From positions 20,895,066-20,959,065 of the forward strand of contig NC_056528.1 in assembly GCF_019175285.1 (NCBI RefSeq): DNA of 64,000 nucleotides, given 5' to 3'. This stretch comes from Sceloporus undulatus (Eukaryota > Chordata > Lepidosauria > Squamata > Phrynosomatidae). The position numbers were made by a program, and so were the translations under genes. Below are positions 1-9,536 of this stretch, piece after piece (the first letter of the stretch is position 1; each line of letters starts with the position of its first letter). The notes below the pieces were generated by a model, which did not search any database, had not been told where the DNA came from, and saw only the letters and a program-made list of their open reading frames with translations.

Positions 1-435
1 CCTCTCTCTAGCACCCCACTTTGTTCCATTCAAGAAGCCTCTGCCACATTTAAGAAACCTGGAACCCAAGAATTCCTTGGAAATAAACTAAGTGTTCGCT
101 GACTGAAGTGACAGTAATGGCTCATGAGTATCCCCTGGAAACTCACTCATTTGTACATTACATCTGCTCCCTGTATACATGTGCATTTGGGTTTTAATTT
201 GTTTTTATTAGCTCTTTGTAAAAGTGCTTTTATTGGTAGTGTTTTTATTACTCTGAGAAGTTTTGGTCAAAGACTGTAAATAAACATACATACATCTGAT
301 TTCCTCTCCTAGTTTGCAGCCCTCAACTATGTGTTTGATTTCGGGGTTGTTTCTGGGTCCTATTGCATTCCATCCAACTCCAACAACAATATAAATATGA
401 CTTTTAGACTGTAAGAGTGAGGGCAGGGAACTGTC
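1..435. other. Intergenic DNA, nothing recognised
   Basis: I see no exon, RNA gene or repeat family that I can name here. By synteny this lies between KYAT1 and LRRC8A, or within the 5' intron of LRRC8A on the minus strand. Confidence 0.4.
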
Positions 436-841
436 TACCGTATATATTTGACTATAAGTCGACCTCATGTATAAGTCAAGGGCAGATTTTGGGGCCAAAG
501 TTATGGATTTTGATATGTTCCGGGGATAATTCGAGGGTAAAACTTAGGGGCATGTAAAAAAGGATGTAAAGAATGAAGCAAAGGGAAATGAGGCCAAACA
601 ACTTACAAAGTTCAAGCAGACATCACTGTTGGTGCTCACACTTGACTAAAGGCTGGATGGATGAGAAAACAGAGGGGAATCAGTGCTTCCAAAAAGATTA
701 AGATCTTGCCTTTCATCAGAGACTGGTTCCTTTTTTTGTAAGAGTTAAGAGTATGGTACTTACATTGACCCATGGATAAGTAGGTTTTAGGGGTCAATTT
801 TTGACTAAAATTTCTAGACTTATACATGAATATGTACAGTA
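436..841. mobile_element. Non-autonomous DNA transposon with terminal inverted repeats (TIRs)
   Basis: The left end reads CCGTATATATTTGAC after TA. The right end reads ATGTACAGTA, roughly its inverted complement. Both ends carry degenerate copies of a GACTATAAGTCGA / TCTAGACTTATAC motif. It contains no transposase ORF. The flanking TA fits a Tc1/mariner-type target, but the superfamily is a guess. Confidence 0.6.
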
Positions 842-975
842 ACTAAATTTTAAGTCATTCTGAGAGCTTTGTGGCTGAAGAGCGGGGCATAAATACTCCA
901 AATAAACAAAAAAATATTCTTAATGGCCTGAGGCTTCAATATCATTCCGTTTTTGCTTGTTAAGAGAAGGATTTA

Positions 976-1204
976 CAGTTGGCTCTCCATATCTACCGAT
1001 TCTTTATCCACGGATTCAACCACCCATGGCTTGAAAATATTAAAAATATATACATTTCAAAAAGCAAACCTTGATGGTGCCATTTTATACAAGGTGCACC
1101 ATTTTACTATGCCATTGCATTTAAAGAGAATTGAGCATCTGTGGATTTTGGTATCTACGGGGGGTCCTGGAAGCAAACCCCAGCAGATACCAAGAGCCCA
1201 CTGG
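976..1204 (+). mobile_element. Tigger/MER2-like MITE
   Basis: It starts CAGTTGGCTCTCCATAT after TA and ends with TATCTACGGGGGGTCC then CCAAGAGCCCACTG. This layout, with a 'ggattcaaccacccatgg' segment near the start, matches what I remember of the mammalian MER2/Tigger TIRs. It has no ORF. The right-hand TA has decayed. Confidence 0.6.
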
Positions 1205-1582
1205 ACATCCACAAATGGTCATCCTAAAATATAAATGAGTCTAGAAAGTGCTGCTACATTTCTTTTTCTCTCTCTATTTCCTTTTCATGCCATAAGGTTC
1301 ACTTTGGCTAGCCAACTGCTTCCCACACAACTTTGTCCAAGTCAAAAGCCCTATTCATTCACACCTCTCTTACTCCAGCATTTCTTCCCACCCTGCCCTC
1401 TGGCAGACTCCTTTCCTGGTTTTTGTATGCATGCTTGAAGGAGTGGAGGAATACACCTTCTCCAGCCCATTTTTTTCGACCTGCTCACTGCTTGAGTCAC
1501 CCACATTTTCTGCCATCCAAGCCTCTCTAGTCTTCTCCTAAAATTCCCACTGCCCTGTCGTTCATTTACCATTTGCCAGCCC

Positions 1583-4020
1583 AATGGTTGCATCCACAGT
1601 GCAGAAATAATTCACTTTGACACGGCTTTAACTGGCCTGGCTCTTTTGCTCTGCATCCTTCAGTTTCTATGACAAACGCTCCTTTCCTTCTCAAACTGAT
1701 CTTCAGCCCTCTTTTGCCAGCATGGCATAGCAGTTTGAGCGTTGGACTACAACTGGAGACCAGGGTTCGAGTCCCAGCTAAATCAAAGATATGTAACAAA
1801 ACAAATTTTAAAAGTCGCCCACGCAGTGACTGGCTTTGGATGGAGCAAGAAATCTCTAATTGGAACAAGACTTATGTGTTTAAATATATAAAAGAATATT
1901 ATTTGATTTCCTTAGGGAAAGATGACTTAACTATATTGGAGAAAGCAATAAAGAATCATGGAGAGCTAAAGAGGAAACTGTGATTAAGAAAGCAGAAGGT
2001 AAAATGGGGTATGAAGAGGTAAAAAATATAATTACATTTTCCATATCTCCTAAAATGATTGCTAATTTAAATGAAATGTATTTCCTCTGAGTGTCTGTCT
2101 GTGGGAAGGGAGTGGGGGAAGCACATTATAAATGATGAATCATATAATGTGTACTATGTAAATAATAAAGTTTAAAGGGATGAATCAATGAAAGAAAGAA
2201 AGAAAGAAAGAAAGAAAGAAGAAACAGTCAAGTAACTCCAGCCCCTATTATGACTATTGCCTTATTATTCTGAGAATTTAAGATTTACTCTTTTCTCATC
2301 TTCCACCAACCCCACTTTCCTTTCTCTTCCCTTCCAATTTCTAAAGCAAAGCTCCCTTTTACATCTGTTTTACTTGCCCTCTGTGCAGATATTTGCAGAT
2401 GACACTCTGGATTTCCAAAGCTCCTCTGCAGCTTAGAGAACATGGAAAAAATTCTTCCTCTTTGCAGACTATAAGTCCCAGACAGCCCTAGCAGCTATTC
2501 CAGCTTGGCTAAAGAGAACAACTTCTCCATGCTCTCAGTCACATCTCTGGGGAACCCTTCTTCGCAAATCTTTCCAAGGGTGAACCCACCCTTGCAGAAA
2601 TAAAGCAGTCTGACATCACTTTAGTGGGCATGGCTCTATCCTTAGACACTGCTAGTTTGGTATGAAGCGGTATATAAATGAAGCTGTTTGTTTTGTTTTT
2701 TGAAAGTGGTGTCAAACTGGATTCTCTGGTGCCCCAACATACAGTTCCCCAAATGTCGTAGCCTTGAGCCATGGCAGTTAAACATGGTGCCAAACTGGAT
2801 AACTTCTGCACTGTGGATGCCGCCTAAGACTCCACAAAATCAGGGATCAAATCCCCGCTTGGTCATGAAAATCCTTGAGCAAGTCACATTCTCTTAGCAG
2901 GAAGGCAATGGCATACTCTCTTGCCAAGGATACCTCACCAAACTACAAATCCCAGGATTCCGCAGGATAAGAGTCATGGCAGTTTAAAGTGGCATCAAAC
3001 TGCTTTATTTCTGCAGCGTGGAACTGGCTGCCATGTTTCAGAAGTGAAGAAACCACACTGGCCCTCACTTACTCTCACTGCCTACAGTAAGTCTGCTTGA
3101 TCCCTGCCCCATTTCTAGCTCCCCATAGCACACATTTGTAAAAACCACATCCCCATACTTCTCTCCCCACCTTCCTAAAGCCCAAGTTGAGGTTCTGTAT
3201 TATTTTTGCAGTGCAAATGAGGCCACAGGGTTCATGTACACTGCAGAAATAATGCATTTTGCACCCACTTTAACTACTATAGGTCTATCTGACAGAATGC
3301 TGGGATTTGTAGTTTGGTGAGGCATCAGCCCCCTTTGCCAGAGAAGGCGAAAGACCTTCGGTGTATCCATACTGCAGTTAAAGCTGCCTGACCCTGATTT
3401 AATTGCCATGGCTGCCTCCTACATAACCCTGGGATTTTTAGTTTGGACCAGAGTTCAATTCCCAGCTTAGCCATGAAATCCACTGAGTGCTCTTGGGCAA
3501 GTCACATACTTGCCCAAAAGCAATGGCTAACCTCCTCTTGCCGAAAAGAAAACAACATGATAGCTTCGCCTTAGGGCCGCCATAAATTGGAAACAACTCA
3601 AAGGCACACAAGAAGAGAAAGTAAGCACTTGAGCTCTCTGAATATGGCTTGCCAAACTACAAATCCTAGGATTCTCTGCAGTAAGAACTATGGCAGTTAA
3701 AGCCACATCAAGTTGCTTTAATCCTGTATCTTGGATGCACCCAAGATCTATGGCAGTTAAAGGGGCATCAAGCTGCTTTAATCCGGCAGTGTGGATATAC
3801 CCAAGGTCTTTAGCGTTATCTTCCAAAGCGTGCTGGTGGCTCACCAAACTACAAATCCCAGGATTCTGCAGGATAAGAGTCATGTCAGTTAAAATAGCAT
3901 GCAACTTGCTGTACAACTATGGTGTGGATACACCCCTTGCCCAAACTACAAATCCCAAAAATCCCACCTAGGATGGAACTACACCACTTAAAAGCGGTGT
4001 CAAACTGCACTATTTGAACA
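1583..4020. repeat. Cluster of palindromic-MITE fragments and SINE pieces
   Basis: MITE half-copies lie at about 1583-1645, 2745-2824, 2936-3032, 3236-3345, 3652-3812 and 3840-4018. They carry parts of the common core (CTACAAATCCCAG, GCAGTTAAAG, TTATTTCTGCAG). tRNA-derived SINE pieces lie at about 1718-1785 (with a GGTTCGAGTCC B box), 2832-2960 and 3440-3615. A (GAAA)n run is at 2190-2222. I see no gene. Confidence 0.7.
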
Positions 4021-4021
4021 C

Positions 4022-4178
4022 TGAGGAAACATATCTAGGTGACCCTGGGCAAGTCACACTCTCTCAGCCTCAGAGGATGGCCATGGCAAACCCCCTCCAA
4101 AGAAACCTGGCAAGAAAATCCCATGAGAGGGTCGCCATAAGTCTAGCAACAACTTGAAGGCACATGATAACAATAAGA
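4022..4178 (+). repeat. CORE-type SINE, 3' part
   Basis: It contains the CORE-like 'gggcaagtcacactctctc' and 'gatggccatggcaaacc' segments. It ends in 'gtcgccataagtc' ... 'cttgaaggcaca' and a short A-rich tail. This tail recurs in both tRNA-headed and 5S-headed SINEs in the window. Confidence 0.7.
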
Positions 4179-4480
4179 ATAACCCATGGATAGCCGTGAT
4201 GGCTGCATAGCCAAGTACAACATCATCCAAAATCCACCAGTGACATCTTTATAAGGCCAACCAAAATGCACAAAATACACAGTGCAAGCTTTCTAGGCTC
4301 CACTGGCTTCTTCATCACCTTTTGCCTGAAGAAGCTTGCATCATGCTTTCTGTATGTTTTAGTCCCCATAATAATATGTATCCCTGTTTAGTGGATTTTG
4401 GATGTTATTATATTTACATATTGTGGAGAATCTTTCCCATTTTCTGCCACTTTGTCACTTAAAAAAAGGCACAAATGTCC

Positions 4481-4670
4481 AAAACACACTGCTGAAATAA
4501 TCCAGTTTAAGACTGCTTTAACTGCTCTAGGGAATCCTGGGAATTGTAGTTTATTGGGCTCTTTGACAGAGAAGGCTAAATGTCTCACAAAACTGTGAAT
4601 CCCATAATTCTCTAGCATTGAGCCAGGGCAGTTAAAGCGGTCTCAAACCGGATTATTTTTGCAGTGTGTC
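4481..4670. mobile_element. Palindromic MITE, complete copy
   Basis: The left arm starts ACTGCTGAAATAATCC and the right arm ends GGATTATTTTTGCAGTGTG. The arms are inverted complements around a short loop. Each arm carries a GGAATCCTGGGAATTGTAG or CCATAATTCTCTAGC core. It has no ORF. The superfamily is unclear because no target duplication is obvious. Confidence 0.75.
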
Positions 4671-4958
4671 CTGGACCAAAGTTACTAGTCCTCTGAGTTT
4701 TAGCCGCCTTGAGTCCCTGTACTGAAAGGAAGGCGGGTTATAAATAAACATTTATTATTGAGCCCATAATCTCCCCTTCTTCGCTGACACTCTCTGAGGA
4801 GAAACTCCCTCGCAGCCCCCCCCATAATGGCGTCCCCACCACACCCACCTGGCTTTGCCGTCCTGGCTCCGTCCCTTTGGGCTTTTTCGGTCCTTTTGTT
4901 TGTCCCTCATCCCTTCATTGCACCACTCCGGGCTGCTCCACCCCGGAACTGACCTCAC

Positions 4959-5110
4959 CCAGCCGGCATGGATCTCCCTCAGCCGCAAACCCTCCTTGGC
5001 AGCTCCCTTTGGCTCCTCAGCCTCTGCTTCGTTTCCACTAGACGGCGCCATCTTGGAACCAAGCGGCTTTAAATAGGCCCAGGGGGCGGAGCCTCTTTGG
5101 AGGGAATCGG
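4959..5110 (-). other. LRRC8A: Candidate non-coding first exon of LRRC8A
   Basis: On the minus strand a CGGCTGG|GTGAGG splice donor ends at 4959 inside the CpG-rich block. The upstream boundary is a guess. This is an inference from the donor plus conserved gene order; no LRRC8A protein sequence is present. A minus-strand frame of 120 codons passes through here, but it has repetitive composition and no family resemblance. Confidence 0.3.
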
Positions 5111-5112
5111 TC

Positions 5113-5239
5113 GCCATGTTTTAGACGGGCAAAGCCGTCGTTGGGCAAAAGGGAAGAAGCGGAGGCGGCCATTTTGGAGAAGGGCAAAAAAGCCGTTGGC
5201 GGGAAAGAGAAAAAAACACCCAGAGGGTGGCCATCTTTA
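5113..5239 (+). other. KYAT1: Candidate non-coding first exon of KYAT1
   Basis: The first coding exon of KYAT1 (12714) begins with an AG acceptor only six bases before its ATG, so an upstream 5' UTR exon must exist. A CTTTA|GTAAGG donor at 5239 in the CpG-rich block is the best candidate. The 5' limit is not determined by sequence. Confidence 0.35.
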
Positions 5240-5512
5240 GTAAGGGAAAATTAAGCGTGACTCGGCCATATTGGTCAAGGGCATATTCATTTTAAAAGAG
5301 GTTGAAGTGAGGTTTGCAGGCAAAACCCTGATAAAAAGCACTTGATTGTTTCAACAAAAAGTAGAATATAAAAATATTAATATTTATTTTTAATGTTTAA
5401 TTAATAAAAGCTTTACTACAAAACTTTTAAAACCAATTAAAATAATCCAGTTAGCCTGCAGTTATCTGAAGACTCAGACCTCTGGTGCATAGTCCCCATT
5501 AAAAGACAAGAG

Positions 5513-5806
5513 GCTGCATCCACACCGCAGAAATAATCCACTTTGACACCGCTTTATCTGCCCTGGCTCAATGCTATGGAATTCTGGGAAGCGTAGTTTT
5601 GTGCGGCATTTAGTCTTCTCTTTCAAAGAGCTCTGGTGGTGCCACAACTACAATCCCCAGAATTCCATAGCATTGAGTGCAGGCAGTTTATGACTGCCTG
5701 CATCCACACTGGAGAAACAACCGGGTTTGGTGCCACTTTAGCTCTTTCTGGCTCATGGCTATGGAATTCTGGGAGTTGGAGTTTGTTGTGGGCCCAGAGG
5801 GTTTGG
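5513..5806. mobile_element. Two adjoining palindromic MITE copies
   Basis: 5513-5692 is a full copy of the subfamily with CACCGCAGAAATAATCC ends. 5697-5806 is a left half of a second subfamily with CACTGGAGAAACAACC and GAATTCTGGGAGTTGGAG. A (TTA/ATT)n stretch follows near 5890-5925. Confidence 0.7.
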
Positions 5807-5929
5807 GGATTGATGTAAATTTTTACTTTTTTATTGTTATTTTATCTTTTGTTGTAAACAATTGTAAATTGTATATTGTTGTAAATAAAATTATTATTAT
5901 TATAATAATAATAATTATTTATTCACCAT

Positions 5930-6890
5930 AAAATATGCTTTTTCTTGTTTGCAGAGCAGCAGGATGCAAAGCCATGCTGTCTGAGGAATTATGTGGGCTG
6001 CAATGTAAACACTGAGTTCTTGAAGCCTAAATAAGTCAATAGACCTACTATTGACTTAACAACCACTATGAAGCCTGTATTCAGAGACTTGCCTCTTCTA
6101 AACAGAAGCCTTCTTTAGCTTAAACATTATAGACTTAAAGTAGGTTGTCTCTAATCTCAGTGTTATAAAAGCAACCATTCTCATTGTGTAAACACAACAT
6201 AAGAAGCCAAAGCTTTTAAACCGAGCCATTATCCTTGCGGCTACCTTTTATGAGGTTTCTGCATCAGAGTCAACCATTCTTATAAACGGCTGCATCTACG
6301 CTGCAGATTATAATGTAGTTTGACTCTGCTTTAACTGCCACGGCTCAATGCTATGGGATCCTGGGATTTGTGGTTTTGTGGGTGGTTTTCATTTGCATGG
6401 ATTGCTTCTTGATTTTGATGTTTTTCAGGACTGGTAACCGAACTTTCTTTATTTTAAGAGTTTCTCTTGTTGAAGTTGTCCAAGTGTTTATGGACTTCCC
6501 CGCAGACAATGGTTCATTAATTAAATATATACCCTGAGGCCTTGCAATTCAGACCAACACAGAGATTAACATGTAAACAACTTGTAACATGTAAAAAACA
6601 AGGTCACACAGTGTGTGTGTGTACACACATGCACACATCCCACTCACTCTCATGCCAGCATTCTCTGAAAATGCCAGCCACAAATGCTGGTGAAACATCA
6701 GGAACAAACTCTCCCAGACACGGCCACATAGCCCCAAAACCCCACAAGAAATATGGATTCCAGCCATGGAAGCCTTTGACTTCACATTGCATTAATCCTG
6801 CAGTGCAGATGCAACCTATATGACTCCCTGGGGATCCCTTACACTTCTGCAGTTCTGCCATTTGATAAAACTCATCTCCCAGCTTGTTAA
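5930..6890. other. KYAT1 intron 1, mixed repeats
   Basis: MITE half-copies lie at 6288-6383 and 6776-6822. A (TG)n stretch lies near 6611. At 6680-6740 there is a repeat fragment (CACAAATGCTGGTGAAACAT) that recurs at 30560-30630. No exon was seen. Confidence 0.5.
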
Positions 6891-8130
6891 CTGCCGTCGG
6901 ATGAACCCCGACTGAAGGTGACCCTGTGGATGAGACATCTCCAAGACCCCCTGTCCTCAAACGACTGCAAATCCAGTTCTGTGACCTCTCCGATTGCGTC
7001 CATCCATCTGGCCTGTGGTCTTCCTCTCCTTCTATTACCCTCCAACTTTCCTAACATTATTGTATTTTCTAATGATTTGTTATGATGTGACCAAAGTATG
7101 GCAGCCTCAGGTTGATCATTTTGGCTTCCAAGGAGATCTCTCAGGCTTGATCTGTTCAAGGACCCATTTGTCTTTTTGGCCGTCCCTGGTATCCTCAGCA
7201 CTCTTCTCCAGCATCACATTGCGAATGAGTTGATTTTCTCCTTATCCATTTAAATTGTCCAGCTCTTGTATCTGTACATGATGATGGGGAATACAACAGG
7301 GTGACCAGAGGTCCTCCTTTTCTAGGACATGTTGTACATTTCAGCTTCTTATCCAGGAGGAATCCTGAAATGTCCTCCATTTTTTAGCAGGACTAAGATG
7401 CATGGATTTATATTCCTGTTAGTCTCAAAGGTGCTGCAAGATTTCTCTACAATGTAGAGTCTACATACCGATTCTACAGACCAATACAGCTATAACTTTG
7501 AATTCTATTTCTGTGAGTGTTTTTGTAGCTTTAATTTGGTCTTGCCCCCCCTCCCATTTTTATGGAACGTCCTACATTTGGTGGTGCCTTGTCCTCCTTT
7601 GTGGTTAGGACATCTGGTCACCCTGGAATACAATGGCTTGGACAATTCTAACTTTAGTGTCCCTTTGTATAGCTTTACTCTTTAGGATCTTGTCTAGCTC
7701 TTTCATGGCTGCCTTTCCTATTCCTAATCTTCTGATTTCTTGACCGCAGTCTCTGTTCTGATCAATTGTTGATCCAAGGTAGGCGAACTCTTTAACTATA
7801 CCTATTCCTTAATTGCCTAAGTTGAATTTATGTAGATCCTCCCTGATCATTACTTTTGTTTTCTTTACGTTCAGCAGTGAGCCTGCCTTTGCACTTTCTT
7901 CTTTACCTTTCCTTAGAAATTGTCCCAAGCCTATGGTGCTTATTGCTAGCAGTATGGTGTCATCTGCATAAGTTGGATTCTTGATCTTCTTTCCTCCTTT
8001 CTTCATTCCTCCTTCTTTGTCCAAGGCTGCTCTTCATATGACATTTTTCTGCACAGAGGTTAAACAAATAGGGTGATAAAATGCAGCCTTGCCTGACCCC
8101 TTTGCCAATTGGGAGCTTAGACAATGTTTA
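6890..8130 (-). mobile_element. L1-type LINE ORF2 fragment
   Basis: The minus strand encodes pieces of a LINE reverse transcriptase. TYADDTILLA, the catalytic YADD, is at 7959-7970, followed by a KAGSLLNVKKTKVM segment. The C-terminal segment GRPQARWMDAIGEVTELD lies near 7000. Frames are interrupted and a hAT-like MITE is inserted at 7297-7625, so it is a dead copy. L1 rather than RTE is favoured by the C-terminal R-R-G-R-P/Q motif with its R/W.D continuation. Confidence 0.7.
7297..7625. mobile_element. hAT-type MITE inserted in the L1
   Basis: Its ends are CAGGGTGACCAGAGGTCC and, inverted, CAGGGTGACCAGATGTCC. It is flanked on both sides by the 8-bp direct repeat GAATACAA (7289-7296 and 7626-7633). 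An 8-bp duplication and CAGGG ends are hallmarks of the hAT superfamily. It has no transposase ORF. Confidence 0.85.
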
Positions 8131-9320
8131 GAAACTACAAGTCCTTGAGCAAGTAGGCTAGGATTTCTAGGGGTTGGAGCTGACCAAAATAACTTTTCCA
8201 CCACATTCTCTAATGCAAGCAAAAACATTGCTTTTTATATATATATATATATTCTTGTGCTTTAAATGCTGTGTCCTCCCAGGACTCCTCCCAGGAAAAG
8301 GCGTTGCAATCTCTTATCAGCTGTTTTGAGAAACATGGAGAAGCTGGTGCTGTGAAACTGCTGTGATTGCAAGGTATGACTGGGATTGCAAGGGATACTG
8401 CAAGGGAAGGGGAGCCTTTTTATACTTTTGTTTTGGGAGACATGCTTTTTGCTACTACCTTGTGATTCTTGGGAGAGAGGAGATGGACTCTGCTTTTAGG
8501 TTTTTGTTTTTTAAAACCCAATTTCCTCCAAATAACAGCAGCAGCAGCCTTGACTGGGCAACACATGAGATGCACAGGTTTGTTACATAACATTGTGAAA
8601 CTTAGGATTTAAAACATATGATGCCTTTTTAAAATACATGAATTATTACAAAACAGAATGGTAAAAAAAGCAAGCATAGATATTTGTTGTTGACATCCAA
8701 GAACAGACAGGATTCACTGCCTTTAGGGAATTTAGTTCTTTGTAGTTGTGTTTCTTCCATTCATTTCTGACTTATAATGGTCCTAAGGGTTTTTCTTCTG
8801 GGCAAGATTTGTTCAGAAGAAGTTTGCCATTGCCTTTGCCTGAGGCTGAGAGAGTGTGACTTGCCCAAGGTCAGCAAGTGGGTTCATGACTGATCGAGGA
8901 ATTGAACCCTGGTCTCCAGAGTTATTATGCAACACTCAAATGCCATAGCTATCCCACTCAAAATTTGTTTTCTTAGGAACATTTCCTGCATTGCCCCCAA
9001 GAGAAGTAAAAACCACAATACTGTATGTGAGATAATTCAGGCTGAGAAGCTCAGTGATTTTCATGGCTCAGTTGGATCTAGTGATCCCAGGTTTTCAAAA
9101 TATTGATAATGTCAACATTGATGATTAGCAGAATTGACAACTTAAGAAATACCTGCTAACAAGTTTGGGTTTCCACCTGAAGGCCAAATGAAAGTATTGA
9201 TTTCAGCTGAGTTCATGCATTTCTTTGTGTAATTAATATATTGTCCAGTCTACATGATGCACTGATTTCTATCTTTATGCCAGACCTGCACCCTAAAATC
9301 CAGGATTGTTTGGCACCTAT
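8131..9320. other. KYAT1 intron 1, SINE and unassigned DNA
   Basis: An (AT)n stretch lies at 8237-8252. A minus-strand CORE-type SINE lies at about 8735-8950: tail at the left, CORE in the middle, and the tRNA head with CTCCAGAG.TATTATGCAACACT at the right. I recognise nothing in the rest. Confidence 0.5.
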
Positions 9321-9536
9321 GGGTGCATCTGCACTGCAGAAATAATCTGGTTTGACACCGCTTTAACTGCCATGGGTCAGTGCTATAGAATTCTGGGCTT
9401 TGTAGTTTGTTGTGACATCAGAGCTCTCTGGCAGAAAAGGCTAAATGTCTCACAAAACTGCAGTTCCCAGAATTCCATAGCATTAAACCAGGGCTGTTAA
9501 AGTGGTCTCAAACTGGATTATTTTTCTGCAGTGTGT
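9321..9536. mobile_element. Palindromic MITE, complete copy
   Basis: The arms run from GCACTGCAGAAATAATC to GATTATTTTTCTGCAGTG. The internal cores are GAATTCTGGGCTTTGTAG and CAGTTCCCAGAATTCC in inverted orientation. Confidence 0.8.

Larger units (their letters stand above)
4950..5280. promoter_or_regulatory. CpG-rich, probably bidirectional promoter of KYAT1 (+) and LRRC8A (-)
   Basis: CG density is locally high. Five YY1-like CCATNTT motifs lie at 5049, 5115, 5169, 5230 and 5267, each on the plus strand. A CTCF-like CCACTAGACGGCGCC is at 5035-5049. A TATA-like TTTAAATAG lies near 5069 and a GC box (GGGGCGGAG) follows. KYAT1 and LRRC8A are divergent in human, so a shared promoter is expected here. 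No LRRC8A coding exon is visible; that assignment is inference from synteny. Confidence 0.6.

Noticed and set aside
4755-5117. Minus-strand open frame of 120 codons in the CpG-rich promoter
   Set aside because: It is not similar to any family I know, runs through GC-rich promoter sequence and crosses a likely splice donor. It is probably chance coding of a non-coding first exon.
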